This document shows, piece after piece, positions 8,113 to 17,918 of a stretch of 64,000 nucleotides of DNA. Location of the stretch: NCBI RefSeq assembly GCF_030929505.1, contig NZ_JAVFVV010000015.1:97593-161592 (forward strand), in the 5' to 3' direction. The notes below the pieces were generated by a model. That model was not told where the DNA came from, ran no database searches, and saw only the letters and a program-made list of their open reading frames with translations. The number at the start of each line of letters is the position of its first letter. The stretch's first letter is position 1. Made by a program: the position numbers and the translations under genes. This stretch comes from Mesorhizobium sp. LHD-90 (GTDB taxonomy: Bacteria; Pseudomonadota; Alphaproteobacteria; Rhizobiales; Rhizobiaceae).

Positions 8113-9096
8113 TCAGGCTTGTGCCTCTGGCCCTGCCTCGCCGCCGCTGCCGACCTTGCGCACCAGCGCCGCCGTGGCGAGCAGTGACGCCATGTCGGCG
8201 ATGATCGGCTCGACATGCGCCTTGTAGTCCAGCGGCTCGGAAATCGGCGGCAGTTCGAAGAAGTTCTTCGGCGTCGGCAGCAGCAGGAAACCGTCGCCGC
8301 CGCGCAGCGCCACCCGCGCCGGTTCGCCCGGCCAGGCCTCCGCCAGCCATTGCAACGCCCGCGCCAGCCGGCCGCGCACCAGCGTCTCGGCCGCCTCGGT
8401 GTTGTCGGTGCGGAACTCGTAATTCTCGTCGATCGTCGGAATGCCGCTCTCGATCTCGTCAATCGAGGCGCCGAACAGGCCGCGGAAGAAAGGCACCACC
8501 TGCTCCGCCTTGCGCGTCGCCACCAGCAGGCCTGGAAACGGCCTTTCGGTTTCGAAGGCCATGACCACGCCATGGAACAGGGTCGTCTCGCCCGTGCCGA
8601 TCCTATTCTTGAAGACGGCTTCGTAGAGTTCGAAGCTGAAGCCGCCATGGGTGCCGGCAAAGACGTCGTCGAAGGTCACGCGGTCGAAATCGCCGACAGT
8701 TTCCGGCGGCAGCCGGTCGAAGGATTCCGGCCGAACACCCCTGCCGTAGCGCAGATTGCCAATGAAGCCGAAAACGATGGGGAGCAGTTTCAAGCGGAAC
8801 GAATGCTGCAAATTGGCCACCGGCTTGCGCGCCCACCAATAGAGGATCAAAGCCAGGATGGCGCCAAGAACGTAGAGGAAGACGTGCAGCGTCGACGTCC
8901 ATTGCTCGAACGGATCGGCGATGGCATTGAGAAGCAGCGCCAGCAGCCAGACCACGGCGACCAGCAGCACGAGCAACAGCGGTACGCGCCAAAGAACCTT
9001 GCGGCGCGCCGAGACCCGCCCGGCTTCATAGGCCGCGATGTCCCGGCGAATTGCGGCGACCGCGTTTTCGTCCGGCAGGAACTCCTGGGCGTCCAT
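8113..9096 (-). CDS. DUF3137 membrane protein
   Basis: A 327-residue protein. Two adjacent hydrophobic helices (about residues 35-55 and 70-90 of this start) are followed by a soluble domain with the pattern FDDVFAGTHGGFSFELYEAVFKNR and FHGVVMAFETERPFPGLLV, matching DUF3137. Function is unknown; the family is thought to be a membrane-anchored cytoplasmic domain. The ATG at 9096 (protein starts MDAQEFLP) is preferred over one 18 codons upstream because GGGAG lies at the proper distance before it and the upstream residues are low-complexity. It lies head-to-head with uvrB, about 215 bases apart. Confidence 0.72.
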   Translation of the reverse strand: MDAQEFLPDENAVAAIRRDIAAYEAGRVSARRKVLWRVPLLLVLLVAVVWLLALLLNAIADPFEQWTSTLHVFLYVLGAILALILYWWARKPVANLQHSFRLKLLPIVFGFIGNLRYGRGVRPESFDRLPPETVGDFDRVTFDDVFAGTHGGFSFELYEAVFKNRIGTGETTLFHGVVMAFETERPFPGLLVATRKAEQVVPFFRGLFGASIDEIESGIPTIDENYEFRTDNTEAAETLVRGRLARALQWLAEAWPGEPARVALRGGDGFLLLPTPKNFFELPPISEPLDYKAHVEPIIADMASLLATAALVRKVGSGGEAGPEAQA

Positions 9097-9218
9097 GAAA
9101 CCGCTCCCGTGATCCTGTGCATCTTTTGGCGATCCCGGCCGGCTTTGCAAGCAGCGGCGAACAGGGCGTCGCCAGCGCGCCGTGGCGCGGCGGCGGACGT
9201 GACCGGACCGTAGCCTCC

Positions 9219-9240
9219 TCCTGACACCCTCGTGTCAGGA
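9219..9240. promoter_or_regulatory. Perfect hairpin TCCTGACAC-CCTC-GTGTCAGGA
   Basis: Nine-base perfect arms (9219-9227 and 9232-9240) around a 4-base loop, lying between the divergent DUF3137 and uvrB genes, about 70 bases before the uvrB start. No T-run follows, so an operator or 5'-leader hairpin is more likely than a terminator. It does not match the alphaproteobacterial LexA pattern GAAC-N7-GAAC. Confidence 0.4.
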
Positions 9241-9311
9241 TTTGTCTGCCGCTTCGCGCGGTTTCCACCGCCGCTCTTCCCATTCGCGCGGACTCTGCCT
9301 AGATTCGGCCC

Positions 9312-12300
9312 ATGGCCAGATCTCCCGACAAGAAAACCCCGGCGGCGAAGGACGACGGTTACCGCAAGCGTGGCAACCCGCTTTCGGATTACCTCGACGC
9401 GTCCGAACCCTTGCATCGCGGCGGCTTCGAGGAAGCGCCACAGACCGGGTTTGAAGGCGCGCCGCTGGCCGGCCCGGTGTCCGACTGGGCGCGGCAGATC
9501 GAGATGGAAGCCGAGCTGCAGCCGAAAGCCAAGGCACCGAAGAAGGTGCCCGAACGCTCGTCCGCCCCGACCAAGACGGCGCGCGGCACCTCGATGGGCG
9601 GCGCCGCCAGCGCGCGCGAGCGCGCCGCCGCCGGCCTCAACCCTATCCCCGGCCTCGACATCAGCCTGGAGGACGCCGAGGCGCTGCCGAAGAGCGGCGT
9701 AACCGCCACCGTCGAGGCGCTGTCGGCACTGATCGAGAGCGGCAACCCGCTGCACAAGAACGGCCAGATCTGGACGCCGCACCGCCCTGCCCGCCCGGAA
9801 AAGTCGGAAGGCGGCATCACCATCCAGATGGTCTCGGATTTCCAGCCGGCCGGCGACCAGCCGACCGCAATCAAGGATCTCGTCGAGGGCGTCGACAATG
9901 CCGACCGTACGCAGGTGCTGCTCGGCGTCACCGGCTCCGGCAAGACGTTCACCATGGCCAAGGTGATCGAGGAGACGCAGCGCCCGGCCCTCATCCTGGC
10001 GCCCAACAAGACTCTGGCCGCGCAGCTCTATTCCGAGTTCAAGAAATTCTTCCCGGACAACGCGGTCGAGTATTTCGTCTCCTACTACGACTATTACCAG
10101 CCGGAGGCCTACGTCCCGCGCACCGACACCTACATCGAGAAGGAAAGCTCCATCAACGAGCAGATCGACCGCATGCGCCATTCGGCGACGCGCTCGCTGC
10201 TGGAGCGCGACGACGTCATCATCGTCGCCTCTGTCTCCTGCATCTACGGTATCGGCTCGGTCGAGACCTATACGGCGATGACCTTCCAGATGACGGTCGG
10301 CGACCGCATCGACCAGCGCCAGCTTCTCGCCGACCTTGTGGCGCAACAATACAAGCGGCAGGACATCAACTTCGTGCGCGGCTCGTTCCGGGTCCGCGGC
10401 GACACGATCGAACTGTTCCCCGCCCACCTTGAGGACCGCGCCTGGCGCGTCACTCTGTTCGGCGACGAGATCGAATCGATCACCGAATTCGACCCGCTGA
10501 CCGGCCAGAAGACCGGCGACCTGAAGAGCGTGAAGATCTACGCCAACTCGCACTACGTGACGCCGCGGCCGACCTTGAATCAAGCTATCAAGTCCATCAA
10601 GGAAGAGTTGCAGTACCGCCTGCAAGAGCTTGAAAAGGCTGGACGCCTGTTGGAGGCGCAACGGCTGGAGCAGCGCACGCGCTTCGACCTGGAGATGCTG
10701 GAGGCGACCGGCTCCTGCGCCGGCATCGAGAACTATTCGCGCTATCTGACCGGCCGCATGCCTGGCGATCCGCCGCCGACCTTGTTCGAATATGTGCCCG
10801 ACAACGCGCTGATCTTCATCGACGAGAGCCACGTCACCGTGCCGCAGATCGGCGGCATGTATCGCGGCGACTTCCGGCGCAAGGCGACGCTGGCGGAATA
10901 TGGATTCCGCCTACCCTCCTGCATGGACAACCGGCCGCTGCGCTTCGAGGAATGGGACGCCATGCGCCCGCTTTCCGTCGCCGTTTCGGCAACGCCGGGC
11001 GGCTGGGAGATGGAGCAGGCCGGCGGCGTGTTCGCCGAGCAGGTCATCCGCCCGACCGGCCTGATCGACCCGCCGGTTGAGGTGCGTCCGGCAAAGAGCC
11101 AGGTCGACGATGTCTTGGGCGAGATCCGCGAGACGACGGCGAAGGGCTATCGCACGCTGGTGACGGTGCTGACCAAGCGCATGGCGGAGGATCTCACCGA
11201 GTATCTGCACGAGCAGGGCGTACGCGTGCGCTACATGCATTCCGACATCGACACGCTGGAACGCATCGAGATTCTTCGCGATTTGCGGCTCGGGGCTTTT
11301 GATGTGCTGGTCGGCATCAACCTTCTGCGCGAGGGCCTCGACATCCCCGAATGCGGCTTCGTCGCCATCCTTGACGCCGACAAGGAAGGTTTTCTGCGCT
11401 CGGAGACTTCGCTGATCCAGACGATCGGCCGCGCGGCGCGCAACGTCGACGGAAAAGTCATTCTCTACGCCGACACCGTCACCGGCTCGATGGAGCGGGC
11501 GATGGCAGAAACCAACCGCCGCCGCGAAAAGCAGATGGCGTGGAACGAGGCCAACGGCATCACGCCGGAAAGCGTCAAGTCGCGCATCGCCGACATCCTC
11601 GACTCGGTCTACGAGAAGGATCACGTCCGCCCCGACATTTCCGGCTTCGCCGCGAGCGGCGCGATGGTCGGCAACAATCTCAAGGCGCATCTCGAACATC
11701 TGGAAAAAGAGATGCGCAACGCCGCTGCCGACCTCGACTTCGAGCGCGCCGCCCGCCTGCGCGACGAGATCAAGCGGCTGCGCGAGACCGAGCTTGCCAT
11801 CGCCGACGACCCGCTGGCGCGCGAGGCAGAGGGCCTCAGCCCCGTGTCGGGGCGCGAGAAGGGCAAGCACAACAAGGGTGTCGCAAAACACCGCACAGCG
11901 GAGGAGCAGGAGCGATTCCGCAAGCTCGACGCGGCGCGCGCGGCGGAAGCGGCGGAAAAGGCGGCGCGGCCCAACCTGTTCCGCAAGCCGGAGCTCGACG
12001 AGATGGGCCGTGCCGGCGACTATGCCACGCCCGCCAAGGGCAAGTCGCTGTTCGCAAAACCGTCGATCGACGACATGGGTCCCGGCACCGACATGACAAC
12101 CCCGGCCGGCGCCGTGTCGCGCTCCCTGTTCAAGAAGCAGTCGCATGCCGAGGCGCACGGCTCCGATTACGGCGTTCCGGACGACGGCGGAAAGTCGCTC
12201 TTCCGCAAGAACACCCTCGACGAGATGACGGTGCGCCGCACTGAAAAACCGGTCGACAGCGTCAAGCCGGTGAAGCGCGAGAAGATCGGCATCGGCAGCT

Positions 12301-12368
12301 ACGAGGAGCCTGCCGACGAACGGGCGCACGGACGTCGGCCGAAGAAGAGCGGCCGGCCGGGACACTGA
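9312..12368 (+). CDS. uvrB: UvrABC excinuclease subunit B
   Basis: The damage-verifying helicase-like subunit of nucleotide excision repair. The Walker A motif [14 protein letters not shown] lies near residue 210. The beta-hairpin region [16 protein letters not shown], the helicase motifs ([33 protein letters not shown]) and the C-terminal UVR motif ([26 protein letters not shown]) are all present. At 1018 residues it is some 350 longer than E. coli UvrB. The extra length is a ~165-residue charged N-terminal extension and a ~150-residue C-terminal tail. The tail holds four imperfect repeats beginning NLFRK (888), SLFAK (912), SLFKK (938) and SLFRK (962), each followed by an acidic D/E-D/E-M or similar patch. 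Extensions are common in rhizobial UvrB; the repeat structure is what I see here. Monocistronic. Confidence 0.97.
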   Translation: MARSPDKKTPAAKDDGYRKRGNPLSDYLDASEPLHRGGFEEAPQTGFEGAPLAGPVSDWARQIEMEAELQPKAKAPKKVPERSSAPTKTARGTSMGGAASARERAAAGLNPIPGLDISLEDAEALPKSGVTATVEALSALIESGNPLHKNGQIWTPHRPARPEKSEGGITIQMVSDFQPAGDQPTAIKDLVEGVDNADRTQVLLGVTGSGKTFTMAKVIEETQRPALILAPNKTLAAQLYSEFKKFFPDNAVEYFVSYYDYYQPEAYVPRTDTYIEKESSINEQIDRMRHSATRSLLERDDVIIVASVSCIYGIGSVETYTAMTFQMTVGDRIDQRQLLADLVAQQYKRQDINFVRGSFRVRGDTIELFPAHLEDRAWRVTLFGDEIESITEFDPLTGQKTGDLKSVKIYANSHYVTPRPTLNQAIKSIKEELQYRLQELEKAGRLLEAQRLEQRTRFDLEMLEATGSCAGIENYSRYLTGRMPGDPPPTLFEYVPDNALIFIDESHVTVPQIGGMYRGDFRRKATLAEYGFRLPSCMDNRPLRFEEWDAMRPLSVAVSATPGGWEMEQAGGVFAEQVIRPTGLIDPPVEVRPAKSQVDDVLGEIRETTAKGYRTLVTVLTKRMAEDLTEYLHEQGVRVRYMHSDIDTLERIEILRDLRLGAFDVLVGINLLREGLDIPECGFVAILDADKEGFLRSETSLIQTIGRAARNVDGKVILYADTVTGSMERAMAETNRRREKQMAWNEANGITPESVKSRIADILDSVYEKDHVRPDISGFAASGAMVGNNLKAHLEHLEKEMRNAAADLDFERAARLRDEIKRLRETELAIADDPLAREAEGLSPVSGREKGKHNKGVAKHRTAEEQERFRKLDAARAAEAAEKAARPNLFRKPELDEMGRAGDYATPAKGKSLFAKPSIDDMGPGTDMTTPAGAVSRSLFKKQSHAEAHGSDYGVPDDGGKSLFRKNTLDEMTVRRTEKPVDSVKPVKREKIGIGSYEEPADERAHGRRPKKSGRPGH

Positions 12369-12386
12369 GGGCGCTACGGCACCCCT

Positions 12387-12626
12387 TCATCGGCCATCCT
12401 GCCGTCCATTGCGAACCAGCCAATCGACGTTGCCGCGCGAGACGCCGATATCCTTGAACAGCGTGTAGTCATAGGCGCCAAGCTGTCGCGCGGCTTTCCA
12501 CGAGCGCAACGAGTGGGCCAAGCCTTCAAGCATTTCCCGGCCGCGGAACCCCCAAAAGCCCAGCATTTCGGCGGCCCGTGGGCTCGACGAGGCTCGACCG
12601 ATGTCGACAAACATCCTGTCCGTCAT
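12387..12626 (-). CDS. Small DUF1127 protein
   Basis: A 79-residue protein whose C-terminal half (RSWKAARQLGAYDYTLFKDIGVSRGNVDWLV) fits the DUF1127 arginine-rich motif with the LFKDIGVSR core. DUF1127 proteins in Rhizobiales are small regulators, some of which bind RNA and affect phosphate and carbon metabolism. The ATG at 12626 is chosen over 12638 because a GGAG lies six bases upstream of it. It is convergent with uvrB (18 bases apart) and divergent from the LysR gene at 12750, which may regulate it. Confidence 0.72.
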   Translation of the reverse strand: MTDRMFVDIGRASSSPRAAEMLGFWGFRGREMLEGLAHSLRSWKAARQLGAYDYTLFKDIGVSRGNVDWLVRNGRQDGR

Positions 12627-12749
12627 GGCACGCTCCATCGCTATTGGATGGATGGAACCTACCTGCCGCCGTTGAATAACGGAAACGAATGTGTATGATG
12701 TTGGCGATTACGATTCCTTATAGAGGCCGACGATAGCAGTCTGGTAGCC

Positions 12750-13622
12750 ATGCCCCGTAACATCGACATCTCCCTGCTCCGCGCCTTTGTTGCCGTGGCC
12801 GAGACCGGCGGCATGACCAAGTCGGCAAAGCTTCTCAATCTCACTCAAGCCGCGATCAGCCAGCAGGTGAAGCGGCTTGAGGAAAGCTTCGGATGCCTGC
12901 TTTTCGAGCGCGACCGTGCGGGAATGCGGCTGACGCCGAGCGGCGAGCGCCTGCTTGCGCAGGCACGACGCCTCCTGCACAACAACGACGAGGTTTGGGC
13001 GATGATGACCGCGCCGGAATTTGCCGGCGAGGTGCGCCTCGGTATGCCTTCCGACATCGTCCGCGCCTATGGCACGCCGGTGTTAAAGCGCTTCGACCAA
13101 GCGTGGCCGCGCGTGCGGGTGTCGATCATCTGCGACACCAGCGGTCGGCTGCTGGAAAAACTGGACAGAGGCGAGGTTGATCTGACCTTCACGGTGCAGA
13201 AGACATGTTTCCCGCATGGCGAGGCGCTGCTCTCGGACCCGCTGGTCTGGGCCGGCGCGCGCGGCGGCCACGCCCATGAGCGCAACCCACTGCCCATATC
13301 AACCGGCGACGATACTTGTCCGCATCGGCCCGAAGCGTTGCGCGCGCTGGCGGCCGTGGGGCGCGATTGGCGATCCGTCTGCGAGGTCAGCAGTTTTGAG
13401 CCGATCTGCGCCACCGTGGAGGCTGACATCGCCGTCGCGCCGATGCTGGCCTCGACCGTGCCTTCCAACCTACAGATTCTGGGCGAACGCAGCGGTCTGC
13501 CCGACCTGCCTCCCTTCACGATCAACCTGTATCTGCCCCGCGCCGGAGCCGGCGACATCGCACTGGAACTGGCCAGCCATATCAGGGATCAACTCGGCAG
13601 CGGCATTCAGCGCGCGGCGTAG
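12750..13622 (+). CDS. LysR-family transcriptional regulator
   Basis: A 290-residue LysR protein. The N-terminal winged helix-turn-helix (LLRAFVAVAETGGMTKSAKL, then TQAAISQQVKRLEESFG) occupies residues 5-62 and is followed by a linker helix and a periplasmic-binding-like effector domain. The effector domain is rather short on its second lobe, but the frame is intact. It is divergent from the DUF1127 gene and 145 bases ahead of the desaturase gene on the same strand, so either could be its target. The ligand is unknown. Confidence 0.88.
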   Translation: MPRNIDISLLRAFVAVAETGGMTKSAKLLNLTQAAISQQVKRLEESFGCLLFERDRAGMRLTPSGERLLAQARRLLHNNDEVWAMMTAPEFAGEVRLGMPSDIVRAYGTPVLKRFDQAWPRVRVSIICDTSGRLLEKLDRGEVDLTFTVQKTCFPHGEALLSDPLVWAGARGGHAHERNPLPISTGDDTCPHRPEALRALAAVGRDWRSVCEVSSFEPICATVEADIAVAPMLASTVPSNLQILGERSGLPDLPPFTINLYLPRAGAGDIALELASHIRDQLGSGIQRAA

Positions 13623-13766
13623 GCGAGCGCGTTGCGACGTGTGGGATTGACTGCAAGACAGTGAGATTGCACTTCAACGTCCTGTACAACACGATGTGAC
13701 CAGCCTCGGCATGTATTGCGGCCGGCCGTCCTTGCGCGCCCGCTCCCGTCCTGACATTAGTCGCCG

Positions 13767-14789
13767 ATGCGATCAGACGCCGCTACGACGACTGCCGGCC
13801 ACGCAAAAGCGTGGCCGAAAATTCTTTCCGCCTATGCCAGGCCGCACCGGGGCCGCAGCGCCTTCGAACTGGCCGTCACTCTCCTCCCTTTCTGCGGCCT
13901 GTGGGCGCTCGCATGGGCTTGCGTTCATTACGGCTGGTGGATCGGCCTGGTTCTCACCGTACCTGCCGCAGGCTTCCTGCTAAGGCTGTTCATGATCCAG
14001 CATGATTGTGGTCACCGCTCCTTCTTCGCGCACCGCCATGGCGACGACTGGACCGGCCGGGCGATCGGCGTGCTGACGCTGACGCCCTACGACTACTGGC
14101 GCCGTGCCCATGCGGAGCATCATGCCTCCGCCGGCAACCTCGACCGCCGCGGCGTCGGCGACATAACCACGCTGACCATCGCTGAATATCGCGCGCTGTC
14201 GTGGTGGGGCAGGCTCGGATACCGGCTCTACCGCAATCCCCTCGTGATGTTCGGCATCGGCCCTATCTGGCTATTCCTGCTCAAGCAGCGGCTGCCCATC
14301 GGCATGATGCGCGGCAGTCTCGAGCCATGGGTATCCACGATGGCGACCAATGCCGCGATTGCCCTCATTGCCGGCGGGCTGATCTGGCTGGTCGGCCCGT
14401 GGCCGTTCCTCGCCGTGCATATGCCGATCGTCATCCTGGCGGGCGCGGCCGGAATCTGGCTGTTCTACGTTCAGCACCAGTTCGAGGACACCCGTTGGGA
14501 CCATGATCCGGACTGGAAATTCCAGGATGCGGCCCTGCACGGCTCATCCTATTATCATTTGCCTGGCATGCTGCGCTGGCTCACCGGCAATATCGGCGTC
14601 CATCACGTCCATCATCTGTCGAGCCGCGTTCCGTGCTACCGGCTTCCGGAAGTGATGCGCGATCACCCGGAACTCAGCCAAATCGGCCGCATCACCCCGC
14701 TCGCCAGCCTGCAATGCGTGAAGCTGGTGTTGTGGTGCGAAACCCGGCGCAAACTGGTTTCCTTCCGCGAGGCGCAAGCCATCGCCTGA
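13767..14789 (+). CDS. Membrane fatty acid desaturase, acyl-lipid type
   Basis: A 340-residue integral membrane di-iron enzyme. All three histidine boxes are present: HDCGH (79-83), HAEHH (115-119) and HHVHH (279-283), the last typical of delta-12/omega-3-like acyl-lipid desaturases rather than of stearoyl-CoA enzymes. Four to five hydrophobic helices (about 35-75 and 170-225) place the His boxes on the cytoplasmic side. The enzyme would insert a cis double bond in membrane lipid acyl chains using O2 and reduced ferredoxin or cytochrome. No redox partner gene is adjacent. It follows the LysR gene by 145 bases, so it may be a regulated membrane-fluidity or stress gene. Confidence 0.88.
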   Translation: MRSDAATTTAGHAKAWPKILSAYARPHRGRSAFELAVTLLPFCGLWALAWACVHYGWWIGLVLTVPAAGFLLRLFMIQHDCGHRSFFAHRHGDDWTGRAIGVLTLTPYDYWRRAHAEHHASAGNLDRRGVGDITTLTIAEYRALSWWGRLGYRLYRNPLVMFGIGPIWLFLLKQRLPIGMMRGSLEPWVSTMATNAAIALIAGGLIWLVGPWPFLAVHMPIVILAGAAGIWLFYVQHQFEDTRWDHDPDWKFQDAALHGSSYYHLPGMLRWLTGNIGVHHVHHLSSRVPCYRLPEVMRDHPELSQIGRITPLASLQCVKLVLWCETRRKLVSFREAQAIA

Positions 14790-14839
14790 CCTGCCACCTA
14801 TGCTCGTGAGAGGTCATTCGTTACGACGAAAGTCGGCTC

Positions 14840-15088
14840 TCAGGCCCCGACAGCATCCAGGCCGGCGCTGACCAGATTGAGTGGCAACCGCCTGCCGTCG
14901 CGCCAAGTGGATTTGATCCCGAAAGCGATGCGCGTGCGGCGCTCGTCAACACTGGCGCCAAGGCCGAGTTCGGCGCAGACCGCCTCGATGGCACGCTCGA
15001 TCTCGGCACGTTCCACTGGGTCGAGAACCATGTCGCGCTCGATCGAATCGGCGTCGAGGCTCTTGGGCACAGTCGGATAACGGATCAT
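14840..15088 (-). CDS. Small conserved-looking hypothetical protein
   Basis: An 82-residue protein with no domain that I recognise. It starts MIRYPTVPKSLDAD and contains a helical acidic stretch (DPVERAEIERAIEAVCAELG) and a basic centre (DERRTRIAFGIKSTWRDG). A strong AGGAGG ribosome site about seven bases upstream of the ATG at 15088 and consistent codon use argue that it is real. It is convergent with the desaturase gene, 50 bases away. There is no signal peptide or membrane helix. Confidence 0.6.
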   Translation of the reverse strand: MIRYPTVPKSLDADSIERDMVLDPVERAEIERAIEAVCAELGLGASVDERRTRIAFGIKSTWRDGRRLPLNLVSAGLDAVGA

Positions 15089-15394
15089 TGTCGAGCCTCC
15101 TTCCTGTTTCGGCGTTGCGTTTCCTCCCCAAGCTGCTCTCCGGCCGCCTTACCTATAGGGAACTCCGTGATTCGGGATTCAGGAAGACCTCGAAAATCAC
15201 TTTTTATGAATTTCTGCATTTTTTCGTGATCGCAAGCTTCGTCAGTTCCGGCTGGCGGCGCCGAAATCGTTGCCAGGGCAGCCTTGCGGCGGCGCATCTG
15301 GCACTTCCGTCACCGTCTCGCGATCGAGGATCGGCAGCGGCTTGGACTAAAGAGCGAACACGCGCGGTCCAGGATCGGAGCGCGGGACCGCCGG
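15089..15394. other. Intergenic region, no gene seen
   Basis: About 300 bases between two minus-strand genes. The part near 15190-15240 is AT-richer (TTTTTATGAATTTCTGCATTTTTTCG) and probably carries the promoter of the 82-residue gene. No convincing frame, repeat or terminator was found. Confidence 0.5.
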
Positions 15395-16303
15395 TCAGCT
15401 CGGTCTGAGCGCCCCGTCGACTTCTGCGTGGAGCGGGATCGACGGCTGCGCGCCATGTTTTGTGCAGGCGAGCGAGCCTGCGGCCGCGGCGCGCGCAAGC
15501 GCCCGGTCGAGCGGCAAGCCGTCCGACAAGCTGGCGGCGAGATAGCCGCAGAACGTGTCCCCCGCGCCGACCGTATCGACCGGCGTAACCTTCAGAGCCG
15601 GGACGCGAAGTTCCCGGCCTGCCTCAACGGCGATGACGCCGTCGCCGCCCAATGTCACGACGATGGCGCGGCCGGTCTGTTTCGCAAAGGCGCGCATGCG
15701 TTCTTGCCGCGTGTCGCCTGCGAGCCCCAGCGCCTCCGCATAGAGGTCGAACTCCGTCTCGTTGGCGACTACGTGATCGGCCTTTGCCAGTAAATGCGCG
15801 GCTTCCGGGCGGAACGGCGCGGTGTTGAGGATAGACCGCGCGGCGGCTTTCCGCGCAGCGTCGAGCGCACCTTCGACCGTCTCCAGCGGCACCTCGTTCT
15901 GTAGCAGCACGACGTCGCCCTTGCGGAAATCGGCCTTGGCGAGATCGCCCGGCAGCAGCGTGCCGTTGGCGCCGGCCACGATGACGATGACGTTTTCGCC
16001 GTGGCGGTCGACGAAGATCAGCGCCACGCCGGTGGCGGCGGCGGCTTCGCGCACGCCGGCGAGGTCGACCTTGCCCTCTTTCAGCAGCGCCAGCGCCTCG
16101 CCGGCAAAGGCATCCTTGCCAACGGCGCCGACCATGCGAACCTTGCCGCCGGCCCGCGCCGCCGCCAGCGCCTGGTTGGCGCCCTTGCCGCCCGGCGCGG
16201 TGCGGAAGGTCGAGCCCGGCACGGTCTCGCCAGGCGCCGGCAGGCGCTCGACATTGGCGATGAGATCGAGGTTGATCGAACCGACGACGATGATCAAGGA
16301 CAC
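15395..16303 (-). CDS. rbsK: Ribokinase (PfkB family)
   Basis: A 302-residue PfkB carbohydrate kinase. N-terminal VVGSINLDLIANVERLPAPGET and GGKGANQALAAARAG form PfkB signature 1; the C-terminal TPVDTVGAGDTFCGYLAASL holds signature 2 with the catalytic Asp of GAGD and the anion hole. It phosphorylates D-ribose at O5 using ATP. Alternative sugars within the family (for example deoxyribose) cannot be excluded. The start is GTG at 16303, directly followed by SLIIVVGS. No ribose transporter or rbsD is adjacent in this window, so it seems to be a stand-alone kinase gene. Confidence 0.9.
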   Translation of the reverse strand: MSLIIVVGSINLDLIANVERLPAPGETVPGSTFRTAPGGKGANQALAAARAGGKVRMVGAVGKDAFAGEALALLKEGKVDLAGVREAAAATGVALIFVDRHGENVIVIVAGANGTLLPGDLAKADFRKGDVVLLQNEVPLETVEGALDAARKAAARSILNTAPFRPEAAHLLAKADHVVANETEFDLYAEALGLAGDTRQERMRAFAKQTGRAIVVTLGGDGVIAVEAGRELRVPALKVTPVDTVGAGDTFCGYLAASLSDGLPLDRALARAAAAGSLACTKHGAQPSIPLHAEVDGALRPS

Positions 16304-16596
16304 TGCTCCCGCTTTCTTTTCAGAGCTTTAGCGTGTCGGCGCGAGGTTGCAAACATGGCGTTGCGGAAGCGGTGATCGCCGGGCTTTGCCTCAACCTGTT
16401 CGGGCCGCGACTGCTCCGCTTTCGCAGCGCGTGAAGTCCGGAAGATCGCACGATTTCAATAGCTTGCTGCGATGGCATCGGCAAAAGACCGCGATGGACT
16501 TCATTCCGACCCCGGCTTTTGCGGCTTTGCACTGCCTTTTGACCGCTTCGGGCTTGCCGCGACACGCAAATCGCTTCGCGGCAAGAGGCCGAAAAA

Positions 16597-17520
16597 TCAG
16601 GCTGCGGGTTTGCCGCCGAGCTGGCCGGCCTCCCAGCCAAGAATCGCCCGCTTGCGGGTCAGCCCCCAATGGTAGCCGGTAAGCGCGCCCGACTTTCCGA
16701 GCGCCCGGTGGCAAGGCACCACGAAGGACAGCGGGTTGGCGCCGATGGCAGCACCGACCGCCCGCGAGGCGCCCGGCCGGCCGATCTCCGAAGCGATGGA
16801 GGAATAGCTGCGCGCCTTGCCCATCGGGATCTTCAGCAATGCCTCCCAGACGCTGACCTGGAAGTCGGTGCCGATCATGACGACCCGCAGCGGCTGGTCG
16901 TTGCGCCAGCGGGCCGGATCGAAGATGCGCGCGGCATAGGGCGCGGTGGCCGACATGTCCTCGACATAGGTCGCGTTCGGCCAGCGGCCGCTCATGTCGG
17001 CGAAGGCCGCCCGCTCCTCGCCCGGATCGTTGAAGGAGAGCCCCGCCAGCCCCCGGTCGGTGACCATGATCAGCGCGATGCCGAAAGGCGAGATGTGATA
17101 GCCGTAGCGGATAGTGAGGCCTTCGCCGCGCGTCTTGTAATCGCCGGGCGACATCGCCTCATGGGTGACGAACAGATCGTGCAGCCGGCCGGGACCGGAC
17201 ATGCCGAGTTCGTAGGAGGTCTCCAAGAGCGGCATGCCGTCGTCCAGCAGTTTTCGCGCATGATCCAAGGTGACGGCCTGGAGAAAAGCCTTGGGCGACA
17301 GGCCGGCCCAGCGGGTGAACAGCTTTTGCAGGCCGGTCGGCGTCTCGCCCACATCGTCGGCCAGCGCCTCCAGCGACGGCTGGTCGCGATAGTCGAGGCT
17401 GATCTTTTCGATGACCCGGCAGACGGTCGAATAGTCGCCACCCTCGGGCGTGATCTCGCGTTGCAGGACGGGCGCAGGTTTGAGCGACATGGCGGTATTC
17501 ATAGCGGGATGAGCGTTCAT
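16597..17520 (-). CDS. Ada-like fusion: AraC-type HTH plus methylated-DNA-protein cysteine methyltransferase
   Basis: A 307-residue two-domain protein. Residues ~30-125 form an AraC-type helix-turn-helix region (SLEALADDVGETPTGLQKLFTRWAGLSPKAFLQ). Residues ~135-300 form an O6-alkylguanine-DNA alkyltransferase with the acceptor cysteine in VVPCHR (Cys270) and the helix-turn-helix motif YSSIASEIGRPGASRAVGAAIGANP. The N-terminal zinc/phosphotriester domain of full Ada is absent, so methyl-phosphotriester sensing is not expected; the transfer to Cys270 is suicidal repair. The ATG at 17520 is chosen because AAGGAGAAG lies 9 bases upstream. It lies 104 bases downstream of the 94-residue clamp-motif gene on the same strand and may share its transcript. 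Confidence 0.92.
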   Translation of the reverse strand: MNAHPAMNTAMSLKPAPVLQREITPEGGDYSTVCRVIEKISLDYRDQPSLEALADDVGETPTGLQKLFTRWAGLSPKAFLQAVTLDHARKLLDDGMPLLETSYELGMSGPGRLHDLFVTHEAMSPGDYKTRGEGLTIRYGYHISPFGIALIMVTDRGLAGLSFNDPGEERAAFADMSGRWPNATYVEDMSATAPYAARIFDPARWRNDQPLRVVMIGTDFQVSVWEALLKIPMGKARSYSSIASEIGRPGASRAVGAAIGANPLSFVVPCHRALGKSGALTGYHWGLTRKRAILGWEAGQLGGKPAA

Positions 17521-17624
17521 GGCAATCTTCTCCTTGGCCCCGAATATCGGGCCGAAAGAGGCGCCAAACCACCCGAAACCTGACTTTGTGGAAGGTTTTT
17601 GGAGGCGCCTGCGACGCGCCGCCG

Positions 17625-17909
17625 CTACGCCGCAAGCAGCCGGCGCATTTCCTCCTCGAAGTCGAAGCACAGTTGCCTTGCCTCGTCCTCGGGCAGCCAG
17701 AGCACCATTTGCGGCACGATCTTGCGGTACAGCCGCAGGCTGTCTTCGTCCCACGGCACGGTCTTGGCCGCCCGTGCCTCCGCGATCAGCCGGCCGACAT
17801 GGGCGCGCACACGGTCGGGATCACCGTAATAGTAGACGGTCGGCGCGTCCTCGTCGAAGAGTTCGGGCTCGTCCGCGCCGAAAAGATCGAGCTGGTTCCT
17901 GCTGGCCAT
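17625..17909 (-). CDS. 94-residue protein with N-terminal clamp-binding-type motif QLDLF
   Basis: No domain family is recognised. The first residues read MASRNQLDLFGADEPELF: QLDLF (6-10) is an exact instance of the QL(S/D)LF pentapeptide that docks partners on the bacterial DNA polymerase beta sliding clamp, and here it sits at a free, acidic N-terminus. The rest is a compact helical body (YYYGDPDRVRAHVGRLIAEARAAK, then LWLPEDEARQLCFDFEEEMRRLL) without signal peptide or membrane segment. Neighbours on the same strand are the restriction-modification enzyme upstream (98 bases) and the Ada-like repair gene downstream. A perfect palindrome at 17919-17935 lies just before the start. A role at the replication clamp is inference from the motif only. 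Confidence 0.75.
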   Translation of the reverse strand: MASRNQLDLFGADEPELFDEDAPTVYYYGDPDRVRAHVGRLIAEARAAKTVPWDEDSLRLYRKIVPQMVLWLPEDEARQLCFDFEEEMRRLLAA

Positions 17910-17918
17910 GGTTTTACC

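Noticed and set aside
9219..9240. LexA (SOS) box upstream of uvrB
   Set aside because: The palindrome does not match GAAC-N7-GAAC or GTTC-N7-GTTC.
8847..10832. 661-residue minus-strand frame opposite uvrB
   Set aside because: Shadow of uvrB; no recognisable domain and unlikely composition.
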